Counted from the stretch's first letter, positions 51,646-60,329 are shown. The stretch: DNA of 64,000 bases from CALBPI01 sp039700805 (GCA_039700805.1 JBCAZE010000003.1:1-64000), one strand, 5' to 3'. Numbers and translations: made by a program. Notes: generated by a model from the sequence alone, not told the origin.

Positions 51646-52893
51646 ATGACAACACCGATCATCATCGTGCCGGGCATTATGGGCACGCGACTCGTTGACT
51701 CACGCGGTCGGCGACTCTGGGACCCCAATGCAGATATGTCCCGACAGAACATCATCAGATTGTTGGCCAATCCGGCTGCTGCCGGTGTCGAAGTAGGATT
51801 TCGGACGCGATTCTTGCGTCTCGGAACCACTGCCATCCCGAGCACAAGAGCACGCGCCAGCTTAACTCAGCTTTTTCGGCAGCGTGGCATCGTCAACGGC
51901 GGTAATCTTGTTTGGGAGGGCGGCTACGACAAACTTGTGAAGGGGCTGTCGGATCCTGCGTTCAATACCAGTTGTGGTGGCGGCACTAAACTCTACGCCG
52001 CGGGGTACGACTGGCGACAGAGCAATAGCACTTCGGCAAATCGCCTGAAGTCTGTTGTCGAACGCGCGATGCGTGAGACCGGCTCGAGCGATGTCATCCT
52101 AGTGGCGCACAGTATGGGTGGACATGTCGCGCGTTGGTTCTGCAAGCACGCAACAATCAACGGAACCCGCGGCCACCGTTTTGTCAGACATCTTTTCCTT
52201 CTTGGCAGCCCGATACATGGTGCGAGTAAGGCGTATCGCGCACTCCGACAATCCTTCGTGACAGCGGATACGATCGCGGACATTGCCTTGCCGCAACACG
52301 TCGATACTTATGACGATTCTGTCGTCGACTTAGCCGGCCGCGCTGTATCCTCACTCGTGAAGGTGATCCCCTCTGTGTATGAGCTGTTGCCAACACGAGC
52401 GTTTTGCAACGCCAATCCAAATTGGCTTCGATTTAACACAAGCCTTGCAGGTATTGCGGATGCTTCCAATCCAAGTCGGTTGTATAGCAATCGACACACT
52501 GGCCTGACAACAAACGGCGTTACCAATACGCTTGTCACCGCTTTTCTGGCAGGCCGCGATGTCTTTGATCGTTATCTTGGTACTTACCTGCCGGCGCAAA
52601 CCACAGTCGTCTATAGCGATAGTGAACCCACAGAGACGGTTATGCGAATCGAATCGAACGGGAGCCTTGCGAGAGCCGGCGGTCGACGACTAAACCTAGG
52701 TGACGGCACCGTCCCTACTTACTCGGCCAGCGCACAAGGAAATGGCAACCAGAACATCCCAAGACTTGCGATTCGTGGCGTCGACCATGTCGGTGTCGCC
52801 AATCATCCGTTCGCAGTCAGACGAATCCAACAGCTCGTTGCCGCACAATGCGTGCGCCGACAAACCGCCGACGGCTGGAGGGCCGCGTTATGA
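51646..52893 (+). CDS. LCAT-like alpha/beta-hydrolase (lipase/acyltransferase)
   Basis: A 415-residue alpha/beta-hydrolase. The oxyanion start PIIIVPGIMGTRLVDSRGRR and WDPNADMSR are typical of lecithin:cholesterol acyltransferase-like lipases. The nucleophile is Ser156 in LVAHSMGGH; Asp353 (GDGTVPTYSA) and His381 or His387 (GVDHVGVANHP) complete the triad. YAAGYDWRQSN is another family landmark. It probably cleaves or transfers acyl chains of phospholipids. No signal peptide, as for the protease upstream, from which it is separated by 13 bases. AAGGAG lies before the ATG. Its stop overlaps the next start (ATGA). Confidence 0.9.
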   Translation: MTTPIIIVPGIMGTRLVDSRGRRLWDPNADMSRQNIIRLLANPAAAGVEVGFRTRFLRLGTTAIPSTRARASLTQLFRQRGIVNGGNLVWEGGYDKLVKGLSDPAFNTSCGGGTKLYAAGYDWRQSNSTSANRLKSVVERAMRETGSSDVILVAHSMGGHVARWFCKHATINGTRGHRFVRHLFLLGSPIHGASKAYRALRQSFVTADTIADIALPQHVDTYDDSVVDLAGRAVSSLVKVIPSVYELLPTRAFCNANPNWLRFNTSLAGIADASNPSRLYSNRHTGLTTNGVTNTLVTAFLAGRDVFDRYLGTYLPAQTTVVYSDSEPTETVMRIESNGSLARAGGRRLNLGDGTVPTYSASAQGNGNQNIPRLAIRGVDHVGVANHPFAVRRIQQLVAAQCVRRQTADGWRAAL

Positions 52894-53690
52894 ACACGGT
52901 AATAGAGGCACCTAGACTTGCCGATGCGCCGCTGGACGAGCGAGCGACTTGTCGCTTCAACCTATTAGATCCATATGCAGACGGTGTTGGTGAGTACCAC
53001 ATCAACACGCATGTTGTTTACTTTCGACCGCCGGGGAACACCTCTCCACAGGCGATGACACGCGCGTTGTTCAACATGTTCCCGACGGTCTTCAATCCAA
53101 ATAACGTCGCTGTCGTACAGCAAAGCACTTGTCGCTTTCAAAACAAAGGGACGCTCAAGTTCACCGGCAAGGTTCCCGCTCTACCAGATCTCCACGATGA
53201 CTGGGTGGCGACGGAATGGCGCGGCAGTAACTTCCGAGCACAGACCTTGGAGCGACGATGGCTCGAACGTTGGGAAGTGGCGGCGCTGGCTGCCAGAGTG
53301 CCTTTACCCGGGTTTCCAGGCCTTCCTGTTGGACTCGCGCTGCCGATCAATAGACGCCATTTCCTTGCCGGCGTGAGATCCTGGCATGTTGGGCAAATGC
53401 CGAGTCGCGGTCTGTACTTTCTAGAAACTGCAGCGTTCGAGCGCTACTCACACCGCGCCTTCATCGCGGCGGCACCCATGATCAACATTCGCGCACAGAT
53501 CCTAGAAACATGGACCAAACTGCTGGAGAACTTCTTGTTAAGCATCAACGCCACAGCAGTCAATTTCACGCCACCAGGCTATCAAATCAATCGCGCGATT
53601 CGCTATCAACGTGCCAGCGCACAAAACCCATCTCAGTTACGAGCGACACCATGGTTCGCGGGGCTGCTTTCGCGGCACAGCGGCCTGTAG
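52890..53690 (+). CDS. Orphan protein closing the protease/lipase operon
   Basis: A 266-residue soluble protein that I do not recognise. The first third is beta-like (CRFNLLDPYADGVGEYHINT, HVVYFRPPGN), the middle is rich in Trp and Arg (WVATEWRGSNFRAQTLERRW) and the last third helical (INIRAQILETWTKLLENFLL). There is a hydrophobic Pro/Gly stretch (VPLPGFPGLPVGLALPI) near residue 140. The ATG at 52890 overlaps the lipase stop by four bases with GGAGGG 7 bases upstream; the longer frame from 52848 is less likely. Being coupled to the lipase, it may be its inhibitor, chaperone or immunity partner; this is only inference. No terminator follows. Confidence 0.65.
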   Translation: MNTVIEAPRLADAPLDERATCRFNLLDPYADGVGEYHINTHVVYFRPPGNTSPQAMTRALFNMFPTVFNPNNVAVVQQSTCRFQNKGTLKFTGKVPALPDLHDDWVATEWRGSNFRAQTLERRWLERWEVAALAARVPLPGFPGLPVGLALPINRRHFLAGVRSWHVGQMPSRGLYFLETAAFERYSHRAFIAAAPMINIRAQILETWTKLLENFLLSINATAVNFTPPGYQINRAIRYQRASAQNPSQLRATPWFAGLLSRHSGL

Positions 53691-53718
53691 TGGCGAGTCC
53701 GCAATCAACAACGGTAGG

Positions 53719-55137
53719 TCAACGTGGGCGTAGCGGATCCTTATCGATGTCCATCATTTGCTGCTGGAACTGAACGCTCAATACTTGGACGACATCGCGA
53801 TGAGCATCGCTCACGTCCAAGAGTTCCAAGGGGTCATCGTCGAGATTGTACAAAGCAACCGGCTGCTGATCGTCATCGAGCAGCAATTTCCAACTGCCTT
53901 TTCGTATTGCATAGTCGGGGCCATCCGCATCTTCAAGTGCCCACATCAGACTACGCGGAGGTAGCGAATCGCCAGCCAACGCATCACTAATATCAATGCC
54001 ATCGATGGCGCGATCCGTTGGAATATCTGCATCAACCAAGGTCGCCAACGTCGTGAATAAATCCGTACCGATGATCACTTCGTCCGATTCGCTGCCCGCC
54101 TGGGTGATACCGGGTACACGTAGAATCGCTGGCACACGAATCCCGCCCTCATACACGCGATGCTTCCGACCACGCAAACCGCCGGTGCTGCCATGGGCAT
54201 TCACTTCCCACCAAGTGCGCCAGTTCTCAGTGACCGGACCATTGTCGCTTGCGAAGACGATCACCGTATCGTCATAGAGTCCGAGTTCACGCATCGCCGA
54301 CAGCAGTCTGCCGATTTGGTGATCCATGTAAGTGACATTCGCGTAATACTCGCCCGGACCTCTAGGAATCAACAGCTCGATAGGCGGCTTGGCACCACCG
54401 GAAGGAATCGGAACGACCTCGCCGTTGATGAACTCACGATATTTCTCGTTGAACTCAGGCGGATTCTCGAATGTGGTGTGGGGTTCGGCCATATTGAACA
54501 TCAACAAGAACGGCTGATCGTCATCGTGTGCCGTCAACCAACGCACAGCTTCATCCACATAGATCTCGGCAATGTAACCTTCCTGTTCACCGACTGGCTC
54601 ATGTCCGCGATGGATGTTGATGGGGTTGCGGCTGGTTGGAATCTGGAACGCATTGTGGCCGAAAAAATAGTCGAAGCCTTGCTCGGTCGGTTGAGGCTCG
54701 GCGCGACTCGCCAAACTCGAGTTGAGGTGCCATTTTCCGACGAGTGCCGTCGCGTACCCTTCATCTTTCAAGAGTTCCGGCAACGTGATTTCATGATCAC
54801 GCAGATACACACCACTGCCATGCGGTATCCAACTCCGGATACCGGTTCGATACGGGTGGCGCCCGGTCAATAACGCAGCACGTGATGGTGAGCACAGCGG
54901 CGAAGGGGCGTAGTAACTGGTCAACGTCATACCATCCGCCGCCAACGCATCCAGGTGGGGTGTCTCGATCACGGGATGACCAAAACTACCGAGATCGCCA
55001 TAGCCAAGATCATCAACGTAAATGATAAGAATATTGGGTGGTGACTCATCGCCATCGGCATCCGCTTCGGTGAAACCAAAACAAAAGAAGAGGCCAAGTA
55101 GTGCAATGCGATGAACGAGTGGTCGATTAAATGACAT
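53719..55137 (-). CDS. Type-I sulfatase (arylsulfatase-like), exported
   Basis: A 472-residue sulfatase. The signal peptide (VHRIALLGLFFCFGFTEADA) targets it to the periplasm. The metal site NILIIYVDDLGYGDLG and the formylglycine motif C82-S-P-S-R (LCSPSRAALLTGRHPYRTGI) are present, so it should be activated by a formylglycine-generating enzyme or anSME, neither of which is in this window. Later motifs (VGKWHLNS, FASDNGP) fit the family. Sulfated polysaccharides or esters are likely substrates. The ATG at 55137 is chosen from the signal peptide; no good ribosome site is visible. Convergent with the protease/lipase operon. Confidence 0.9.
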   Translation of the reverse strand: MSFNRPLVHRIALLGLFFCFGFTEADADGDESPPNILIIYVDDLGYGDLGSFGHPVIETPHLDALAADGMTLTSYYAPSPLCSPSRAALLTGRHPYRTGIRSWIPHGSGVYLRDHEITLPELLKDEGYATALVGKWHLNSSLASRAEPQPTEQGFDYFFGHNAFQIPTSRNPINIHRGHEPVGEQEGYIAEIYVDEAVRWLTAHDDDQPFLLMFNMAEPHTTFENPPEFNEKYREFINGEVVPIPSGGAKPPIELLIPRGPGEYYANVTYMDHQIGRLLSAMRELGLYDDTVIVFASDNGPVTENWRTWWEVNAHGSTGGLRGRKHRVYEGGIRVPAILRVPGITQAGSESDEVIIGTDLFTTLATLVDADIPTDRAIDGIDISDALAGDSLPPRSLMWALEDADGPDYAIRKGSWKLLLDDDQQPVALYNLDDDPLELLDVSDAHRDVVQVLSVQFQQQMMDIDKDPLRPR

Positions 55138-55183
55138 CAAAAATACCAATACGATAAACAGGCGGTAGCATTCAACACGCTGC

Positions 55184-55861
55184 TCATCGACGTCGTGACG
55201 AACGGAGACGGTTGTTTTCACGCGCCTCGTCGCGCATACGTTTCTTGGTCGCTGTGAACGAACAAATCGGACAGGTTTCGAGATCATGGAAACGTGCGGG
55301 GCAGTATTCGCGCCCGAAGAAGATGATCTGCAAATGCAGCTTGTTCCAAAGCTCACGAGGAAAGATCTTCTTGAGATCTCTCTCTGTCTTCTCGACAGAC
55401 TTGCCGTCTGACAATCCCCAGCGAGCGGCCAACCGATGAATGTGTGTGTCTACGGGAAACGCGGGGACACCGAACGCCTGCGACATCACCACCGATGCGG
55501 TCTTGTGACCGACTCCAGGCAGCGCCTCGAGCCCTTCGAAGGTCTCTGGTACATCGCCACCATCGGCAACCAACATCTCAGAGAGCTTCTTAATGTTCTT
55601 GGCTTTCTGCGGCGCCAAACCTAGCTGACGGATCAACGTGAGAATGTCCTCAGTGGGTAACGCGGCCATCGCGAACGGATCAGGACCACGAGCGAACAGC
55701 GCCGGTGTGACTTCATTAACCTTTTTGTCTGTCGTTTGTGCCGACAGCAAGACAGCGATCAACAACTCAAAGTCATTCCGGTGGTCTAACGGCACCGGTG
55801 TTTCCGGATACAAGTCCTCTAGAATTTCAACGATCCGTTCGGCTTTTTCTTGGCGTCTCAT
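55184..55861 (-). CDS. nth: Endonuclease III (DNA glycosylase/AP lyase), variant iron-sulfur motif
   Basis: A 225-residue base-excision repair enzyme that removes oxidised pyrimidines. The helix-hairpin-helix LEALPGVGHKTASVV with catalytic Lys120, and Asp138 in FPVDTHIHRLAARWGL, are intact, as is LLIAVLLSAQTTDKKVN. The C-terminal cysteines are C187-x9-C197-x2-C200 (EYCPARFHDLETCPICSF) with no fourth Cys. The classical C-x6-C-x2-C-x5-C cluster is therefore altered, and a [4Fe-4S] cluster may be absent or differently ligated. Start ATG 55861 by family length; a longer frame to 55951 is unlikely. It is upstream of the sulfatase gene, 46 bases apart. Confidence 0.92.
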   Translation of the reverse strand: MRRQEKAERIVEILEDLYPETPVPLDHRNDFELLIAVLLSAQTTDKKVNEVTPALFARGPDPFAMAALPTEDILTLIRQLGLAPQKAKNIKKLSEMLVADGGDVPETFEGLEALPGVGHKTASVVMSQAFGVPAFPVDTHIHRLAARWGLSDGKSVEKTERDLKKIFPRELWNKLHLQIIFFGREYCPARFHDLETCPICSFTATKKRMRDEARENNRLRSSRRR

Positions 55862-56024
55862 ACGGCAAGTGTATTCGGAAACAGCAACCGGCAATAGGTT
55901 TGGCGACACCGCCGATCGCTTGCATGCATTCAGTACGCGGCCGCCATACATTTAGTTTACGAATTTCGTGAAGAGACTGGCGCGAGTTATGCTCGGAACA
56001 CTCATAAAAAAAGGGATACACGGC

Positions 56025-56450
56025 ATGTTGGCCGAACACACACTTCCGAGGCATCCGATACTGACTGTATTGGCGCGATTTCTTCTTGTGTCGCTGTTTT
56101 TGTTATCAGGCGTCACGCACTTCACCAATGTGCCGTACTACGTTTCCTTGATGCCACCCGAAACGCCGTACCCGCTGTTGTGGATTTATCTGTCTGGCGT
56201 GGTAGAGCTCGCAGGGGCGCTGATGATCTTGTTCAACTGGCGGCCTAGACTCGGCGCCTGGCTGCTTGTCATATTTTTGATACCGGTGACGATCGTCGTC
56301 CACGGTTATGAGATGACACACGCGACGGATCCTGTCATCCGCGCGCTACAGCAGGCGCACTTTCTCAAAGGTTGGGCTTTGGTGGGCGCGGCTCTACTCG
56401 TCTCGCAGATTGGTTGCTCACACCCTGCAGCGACAGCGAAAGAAGAATAG
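56025..56450 (+). CDS. DoxX-like membrane protein
   Basis: A 141-residue inner-membrane protein with four helices: LARFLLVSLFLLSGVTHFTN, YPLLWIYLSGVVELAGALMI, LGAWLLVIFLIPVTIVVHGY and LKGWALVGAALLVSQIG. This four-helix pattern, with a conserved His in the first helix end and the VVELAGA segment, is typical of the DoxX/DoxD family, often linked to redox or quinone metabolism without firm function. The ATG at 56025 has AAGGGA upstream; the frame extends to a GTG at 55968. Divergent from nth. Confidence 0.78.
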   Translation: MLAEHTLPRHPILTVLARFLLVSLFLLSGVTHFTNVPYYVSLMPPETPYPLLWIYLSGVVELAGALMILFNWRPRLGAWLLVIFLIPVTIVVHGYEMTHATDPVIRALQQAHFLKGWALVGAALLVSQIGCSHPAATAKEE

Positions 56451-56536
56451 GGGCACTTGCGCTTGGCGTAACAACCAGCGCTCTCCACTGACCCATGTGG
56501 CGACCGACGGCAGTGTCGGTGCTGGGCGCGACTCAT

Positions 56537-57163
56537 CTAGTCGTTGGCGTTGGACCTTAAGCCGAGCAATACTGCGGCACCGATGAGGCTGACCCCTGCG
56601 GCTCGCTCAACCCATGCCTTGTAGCGACTCTTGAGACGCTGCGACAACCAGCTGGCGCCTTTGCCGTAGGCTGAAAGAAAGCAGCCATCGATCAGAAGAT
56701 AGGTGCCGCTCAGAATCAGCATTTGCGAAAGCAACGGTTGGTCGGGGTTCAGGAACTGGGGAAACAGCGCTGCGAAGAACACCACCGCTTTCGGGTTGGC
56801 TGCTGACGTCACAAAACCTCGAAACCAGAGTTTTGATATCGATGCTTGTGACGTCTGACTGTCCTCTTCCGCTGTCGCAAATGATGCCATGATCTGCCGG
56901 ACGCCAACCCATACCAGATACGCCACACCGGACCATTTGATGATCGCAAAACCGTAGCGTGACGCGGTAATCACCGCCGCAAGACCGAAACCGGCCAACA
57001 ACATCTGGATAAGATTCGCCGAAAGATCGCCCGCAGCTGTCGCCAACGAGCGTCCGAAGCCGTTCGACATACTCACCGACAGCATCAATAAATGGCTCGG
57101 ACCAGGGGTGCTCATAAACAACAGCACCGTGCCGACGTAAAGCAACCAAACATCGAGCGTCAT
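56537..57163 (-). CDS. LysE/RhtB-family amino-acid exporter
   Basis: A 208-residue inner-membrane protein with six hydrophobic segments. The N-terminal STPGPSHLLMLSVSMSNGFG motif (PGP) and the conserved FVTSAANPKAVVFFAALFPQ segment identify the LysE/RhtB superfamily, which exports amino acids or homoserine lactones. The substrate is not predictable. It follows the VOC gene by 17 bases on the same strand, so AraC-type regulator, VOC protein and exporter may form one unit. Confidence 0.9.
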   Translation of the reverse strand: MTLDVWLLYVGTVLLFMSTPGPSHLLMLSVSMSNGFGRSLATAAGDLSANLIQMLLAGFGLAAVITASRYGFAIIKWSGVAYLVWVGVRQIMASFATAEEDSQTSQASISKLWFRGFVTSAANPKAVVFFAALFPQFLNPDQPLLSQMLILSGTYLLIDGCFLSAYGKGASWLSQRLKSRYKAWVERAAGVSLIGAAVLLGLRSNAND

Positions 57164-57180
57164 CGCAGCGACCTTAACCG

Positions 57181-57570
57181 TTAGCTCGCGACGTGCTGAT
57201 AGATCTGTATGAGATTGCCGCAGGTGTCGGCAAACACAGCCATCTTCACAGGACCGGCGTCGGTGGGCTCGGTCGTGAAAGCAACGCCCGCATCGGACAG
57301 GCGCTTAAACTCCGCATCCATGTCGTCCACTTCGAACGCGGTCATCGGAATGCCTTGCTCGAATAGCGCCTCTTGAAATGTTTTTCCAGCCGGATTGGCG
57401 TTGGGTTCGAGCGACAGTTCAACATCACCACCTTCGGGTGATTTCACGCTAATCCAACGGTATTCACCCATCGGAATATCCTGACATTTCACAAACCCAA
57501 GAACGTCCGTGTAGAAATCCAAGGCCTTTTGTTGGTCGTCCACCATGATGGCGGTCAGGCTGATTTTCAT
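57181..57570 (-). CDS. VOC-superfamily (glyoxalase-like) protein
   Basis: A 129-residue protein with the duplicated beta-alpha-beta-beta-beta fold of the vicinal oxygen chelate superfamily: ALDFYTDVLGFVKCQDIPMG, VELSLEPNANP and VKMAVFADTCGNLIQIYQH. In this subgroup (close to PhnB/YdfO-like proteins) the metal-ligand positions vary; a final Glu in the usual metal site is replaced by Gln (IQIYQH). It could be a small-molecule binding or resistance protein rather than a glyoxalase. Likely co-transcribed with the LysE-family gene. Confidence 0.85.
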   Translation of the reverse strand: MKISLTAIMVDDQQKALDFYTDVLGFVKCQDIPMGEYRWISVKSPEGGDVELSLEPNANPAGKTFQEALFEQGIPMTAFEVDDMDAEFKRLSDAGVAFTTEPTDAGPVKMAVFADTCGNLIQIYQHVAS

Positions 57571-57606
57571 TGTTATGCTCCTGCGAATAGGGAATCAACG
57601 TGAAGT

Positions 57607-58041
57607 TTACGGCGGGGGTATTTCTCCGCTTCTCGAAATTTGCGATTTATGGGACCACGCCGCCTGCATCAGTTCCATACAGGCCGGCGCCACCGGGTTT
57701 TCCGAAAGACGTGTCGTCGTACGATAAGTGGATGGAGACTGACCTTCGCGGGCAGCGAACAAGGCACTGAAGCTACCGAGACTTGAAAAACCAACCGACA
57801 TACAGATGTCAGTCACCGACTGATCACTATCGGACAGTAACTGTTTCGCGCGATCCAAGCGAGCGCGTGTGCGGTATTGCACGGGTGTCACGCCAAATAC
57901 GGCTTTGAATTGGCGGACGAAATAGAACCGCGATAAAGCTGCCGCTCGAGCGACATCGTCGATTGAAGGCTCTTGCTCTCCAATCTCTCGCAATGCAGCG
58001 CGCGCAGCGCACAGGCGAACGAGCTGTTCCTGTCTTAACAT
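57607..58041 (-). CDS. AraC-family transcriptional regulator (HTH only)
   Basis: A 144-residue protein holding little beyond the paired HTH of AraC regulators: IDDVARAAALSRFYFVRQFK with the second HTH VTDICMSVGFSSLGSFSALF and the closing G.SPSTYR. There is no N-terminal sensing domain, a layout found in small SoxS/MarA-type regulators and in regulators paired with VOC proteins. It is followed 36 bases on by the VOC gene, the probable target. Confidence 0.88.
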   Translation of the reverse strand: MLRQEQLVRLCAARAALREIGEQEPSIDDVARAAALSRFYFVRQFKAVFGVTPVQYRTRARLDRAKQLLSDSDQSVTDICMSVGFSSLGSFSALFAAREGQSPSTYRTTTRLSENPVAPACMELMQAAWSHKSQISRSGEIPPP

Positions 58042-58267
58042 TGGCTGCCTCTTCTCATAGCACCAGGCTCAACATAAGCCTCCGTACCATGCGATTGTCC
58101 CCGAAGCATGCTTCGTCCTTAGAGCATACCGTATTTCCCGTTTGAGTGATCGAGTGGCGAGCTCAACGACCGAACACGGAGGCGTTGGCTCTATCCGAAC
58201 GCTATGAGACGATGCGCGGACGGTTGGGTCGTGACTGACGCTCAGCTACGATCAAGGGGATGAACGA

Positions 58268-58699
58268 GTGATGCTAAAAACGGTTCTGGTGCTGAACGCC
58301 ATATGGTTCGCGATGGGCTTCCACGCGTTTTTCCTTCGGCGTGACATCTTCGGCAAAGTGCTCGTCCCCGTGAAAGAAGATCGTGACAATACCGCCTATG
58401 CCGCGGTCATTGAGTCGGGTCGATTCATGGGTGGGTTCAATCTCGCCTGGTGTGTATTCAATCTATTGTTGGTTTTCAATGTCGGCGGATTCGGCACCAA
58501 CGCGCAGTGGGCGGTTTTGTTACTGGTCAATGCCGTCGCACATGGTTCACAGTTTGTCGGCAATATTCCCATGGCACTGCAGAACCGCCGAGGTGGTGGT
58601 ATCTGGCCCGTGTTCCACGGGGTCATGCTGCGGATTTTTGTCATCGACTGTGTACTGATGATCGCGAATGCGGGACTCGCGCTGTGGCTCGTGGTGTGA
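58268..58699 (+). CDS. Small four-helix membrane protein
   Basis: A 143-residue inner-membrane protein with four hydrophobic helices (TVLVLNAIWFAMGFHAFFLR, FNLAWCVFNLLLVFNVG, AVLLLVNAVAHGSQFVGN and VIDCVLMIANAGLALWLVV). I do not recognise the family; the spacing and His/Asn in helix 3 recall small DUF4345-like membrane proteins. The GTG at 58268 lies 7 bases after AGGGGA; ATG 58271 is the alternative. Its stop is 28 bases from the convergent LysR gene. The 226-base gap before it holds nothing recognised. Confidence 0.65.
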   Translation: MMLKTVLVLNAIWFAMGFHAFFLRRDIFGKVLVPVKEDRDNTAYAAVIESGRFMGGFNLAWCVFNLLLVFNVGGFGTNAQWAVLLLVNAVAHGSQFVGNIPMALQNRRGGGIWPVFHGVMLRIFVIDCVLMIANAGLALWLVV

Positions 58700-58727
58700 C
58701 TCAGGCTTCAACTAACGACGACCATCA

Positions 58728-59630
58728 CTAGGCCTGCGCTGCCACATTGGTATCCACCAATCCCTGCACGAGGAAATGCACCAAGCGATTGGTCAAACCG
58801 TGGCGCGGCGAGTTTTTTGGCCATACCGCTTTGATCGGTAAACTCGGTAACGACCAGTCTTCCAGCAGTCGATGCAAGCGCCCCGCGTCTAGGTCTGCCT
58901 GAACCATCGAGGCTGGCAACACTGACACGCCTGCCCCCGCTAGTGTGAGTTGAAGAATGGCCAGGCTGTTGTCGACAGTGATTCGCGATGTTTGCGTCAA
59001 CGGGTGATCGGTGTGCCCTTTCGTTAGTACCACGGGGCTCAGTCTTGGTGAGAATCCGATGAGATCCCATCCATCCAAATCGGTGGGCTCCGTCGGATGC
59101 ATGCGCTCGGCGACATAACCCGACGCGGCGACGAGGTATTTCGGTTCTATGCAGAGCGGTCTTTCGCTATGCGCCGTCCTCTCCGCTTCGCCCATTCTTA
59201 GCACCAGATCCAAACCCGATGCGACCAAGTCTCGACGCACATCCGAGAACTCGAGATTAAGGGCAACGCCTGAAAACCGTGTTGAGAAATCGGCCAGCAG
59301 AGAGACGATAGGATGTGCACTCAATGCCACGGGTAATGAGAGCTTCAATGTACCGACCGGCGATTCGGCGATCTTGGCGAACGATGACAACCCTTGCTGG
59401 GCCGCCGCCGTCATCTGTCGCGCTGATGCCAACAACCGCTCGCCATCTTCCGTCAGCGCCAATTTTCGCGTCGAGCGATAGAGGAGTGCGACGCCGAGCC
59501 GGTGCTCCAGCGCTCCAATGTGATGGCTGACAACAGACGGCGACAATCCCAGGTGTTTTGCCGCACCGCGGAAGGAGCCTTTGTCGGCCACGGTTGCGAA
59601 AATCGCTAGCGGACGTAGATCGTTAATCAT
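58728..59630 (-). CDS. LysR-family transcriptional regulator
   Basis: A 300-residue regulator. The N-terminal winged HTH (LAIFATVADKGSFRGAAKHL then GLSPSVVSHHIGALE) is standard; the C-terminal periplasmic-binding-like domain (about 90-295) binds an effector. It resembles the subgroup that regulates divergent oxidoreductase genes. It is divergent from the SnoaL-like lipoprotein gene with a 162-base gap containing the palindrome ATAGATCTAT, a possible binding site. Confidence 0.93.
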   Translation of the reverse strand: MINDLRPLAIFATVADKGSFRGAAKHLGLSPSVVSHHIGALEHRLGVALLYRSTRKLALTEDGERLLASARQMTAAAQQGLSSFAKIAESPVGTLKLSLPVALSAHPIVSLLADFSTRFSGVALNLEFSDVRRDLVASGLDLVLRMGEAERTAHSERPLCIEPKYLVAASGYVAERMHPTEPTDLDGWDLIGFSPRLSPVVLTKGHTDHPLTQTSRITVDNSLAILQLTLAGAGVSVLPASMVQADLDAGRLHRLLEDWSLPSLPIKAVWPKNSPRHGLTNRLVHFLVQGLVDTNVAAQA

Positions 59631-59680
59631 AGTGAATAATTTCCGAACAGTATGATCGAATTGTTTCTATTAATTATGCA

Positions 59681-59690
59681 ATAGATCTAT
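59681..59690. promoter_or_regulatory. Perfect 10-base palindrome in the LysR divergent region
   Basis: ATAGATCTAT is self-complementary and lies between the LysR gene and the divergent lipoprotein gene. It may belong to a LysR operator, but short AT-rich palindromes arise by chance. Confidence 0.25.
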
Positions 59691-59792
59691 GTCATCCTCA
59701 CCACCGCTTTCCGAGATCGGCTGCGCGCCATGGACGAAAAAAGATCCAGCGCTTTGATGGCGGAAGAACATCAGCAAACAGGGGATCCATCT

Positions 59793-60329
59793 ATGCAGAC
59801 TTCTAAATCCACGTTGTTCATTCGGTCACTCGTCGTTGGCGCGATTGTCGCGATCGCCGGCTGCGCCGCCACAGAAGAGCGCGCACAAAAACAAGCGTTC
59901 AAATCCGAGGTCATGCAGGGCCAGGAAACGCTTGCCGTCGCCAAAGCATTTCTTGGGGCCGCTGGCTCCGGTGATATGCAGACGCTCAAGCGTCTTATGG
60001 CTGACGACTTCGTTTGGCACAACGAAGGCGATAGCTCCATTCCGTGGATCGGCACCTGGGACGGCAAAGAGGTGGTCTTGACGAAATTTTTGCCGGCATT
60101 CGGGGCTGGCCTCAAGACAACCAGTTGGTCTACCGACTACGAGATGGCCATGGGTGATCAAGCCATCTTCATGGGTACGATGGGCGCGATCGCGAATGCC
60201 TCTGGCGCTGAGACCGGCGAGTTCAGTTGGGCAGTTCGTGTGCATGTCGTCGATGGGCAAGTAAAAAGCTGGAACTGGTTCGAAGACAGCTACGCGGTCT
60301 CGAAGGCGTTCCATACCAGCGACAACTAG
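59793..60329 (+). CDS. SnoaL/NTF2-like lipoprotein
   Basis: A 178-residue lipoprotein. The signal sequence (FIRSLVVGAIVAIAGC) ends at lipobox AIAGC. The body (VAKAFLGAAGSGDMQTLKRL, DDFVWHNEGD, WDGKEVVLTKFLPAF, VHVVDGQVKSWNWFED) is a nuclear-transport-factor-2/SnoaL-like alpha+beta barrel, a fold that binds small ligands or acts as a cyclase or isomerase. The ATG at 59793 has AGGGGA 7 bases upstream and gives the proper signal peptide. The next gene encodes two more domains of the same fold. Confidence 0.8.
   Translation: MQTSKSTLFIRSLVVGAIVAIAGCAATEERAQKQAFKSEVMQGQETLAVAKAFLGAAGSGDMQTLKRLMADDFVWHNEGDSSIPWIGTWDGKEVVLTKFLPAFGAGLKTTSWSTDYEMAMGDQAIFMGTMGAIANASGAETGEFSWAVRVHVVDGQVKSWNWFEDSYAVSKAFHTSDN

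Noticed and set aside
52890..53690. Bacterial gasdermin, considered because of the neighbouring protease.
   Set aside because: The sequence lacks the beta-rich pore domain pattern and the N-terminal Cys/lipid site, and the Trp/Arg-rich middle does not fit.
44589..53690. Prophage or contractile injection system.
   Set aside because: No capsid, tail, baseplate, integrase or lysis gene was seen, and neighbouring genes are ordinary chromosomal ones.
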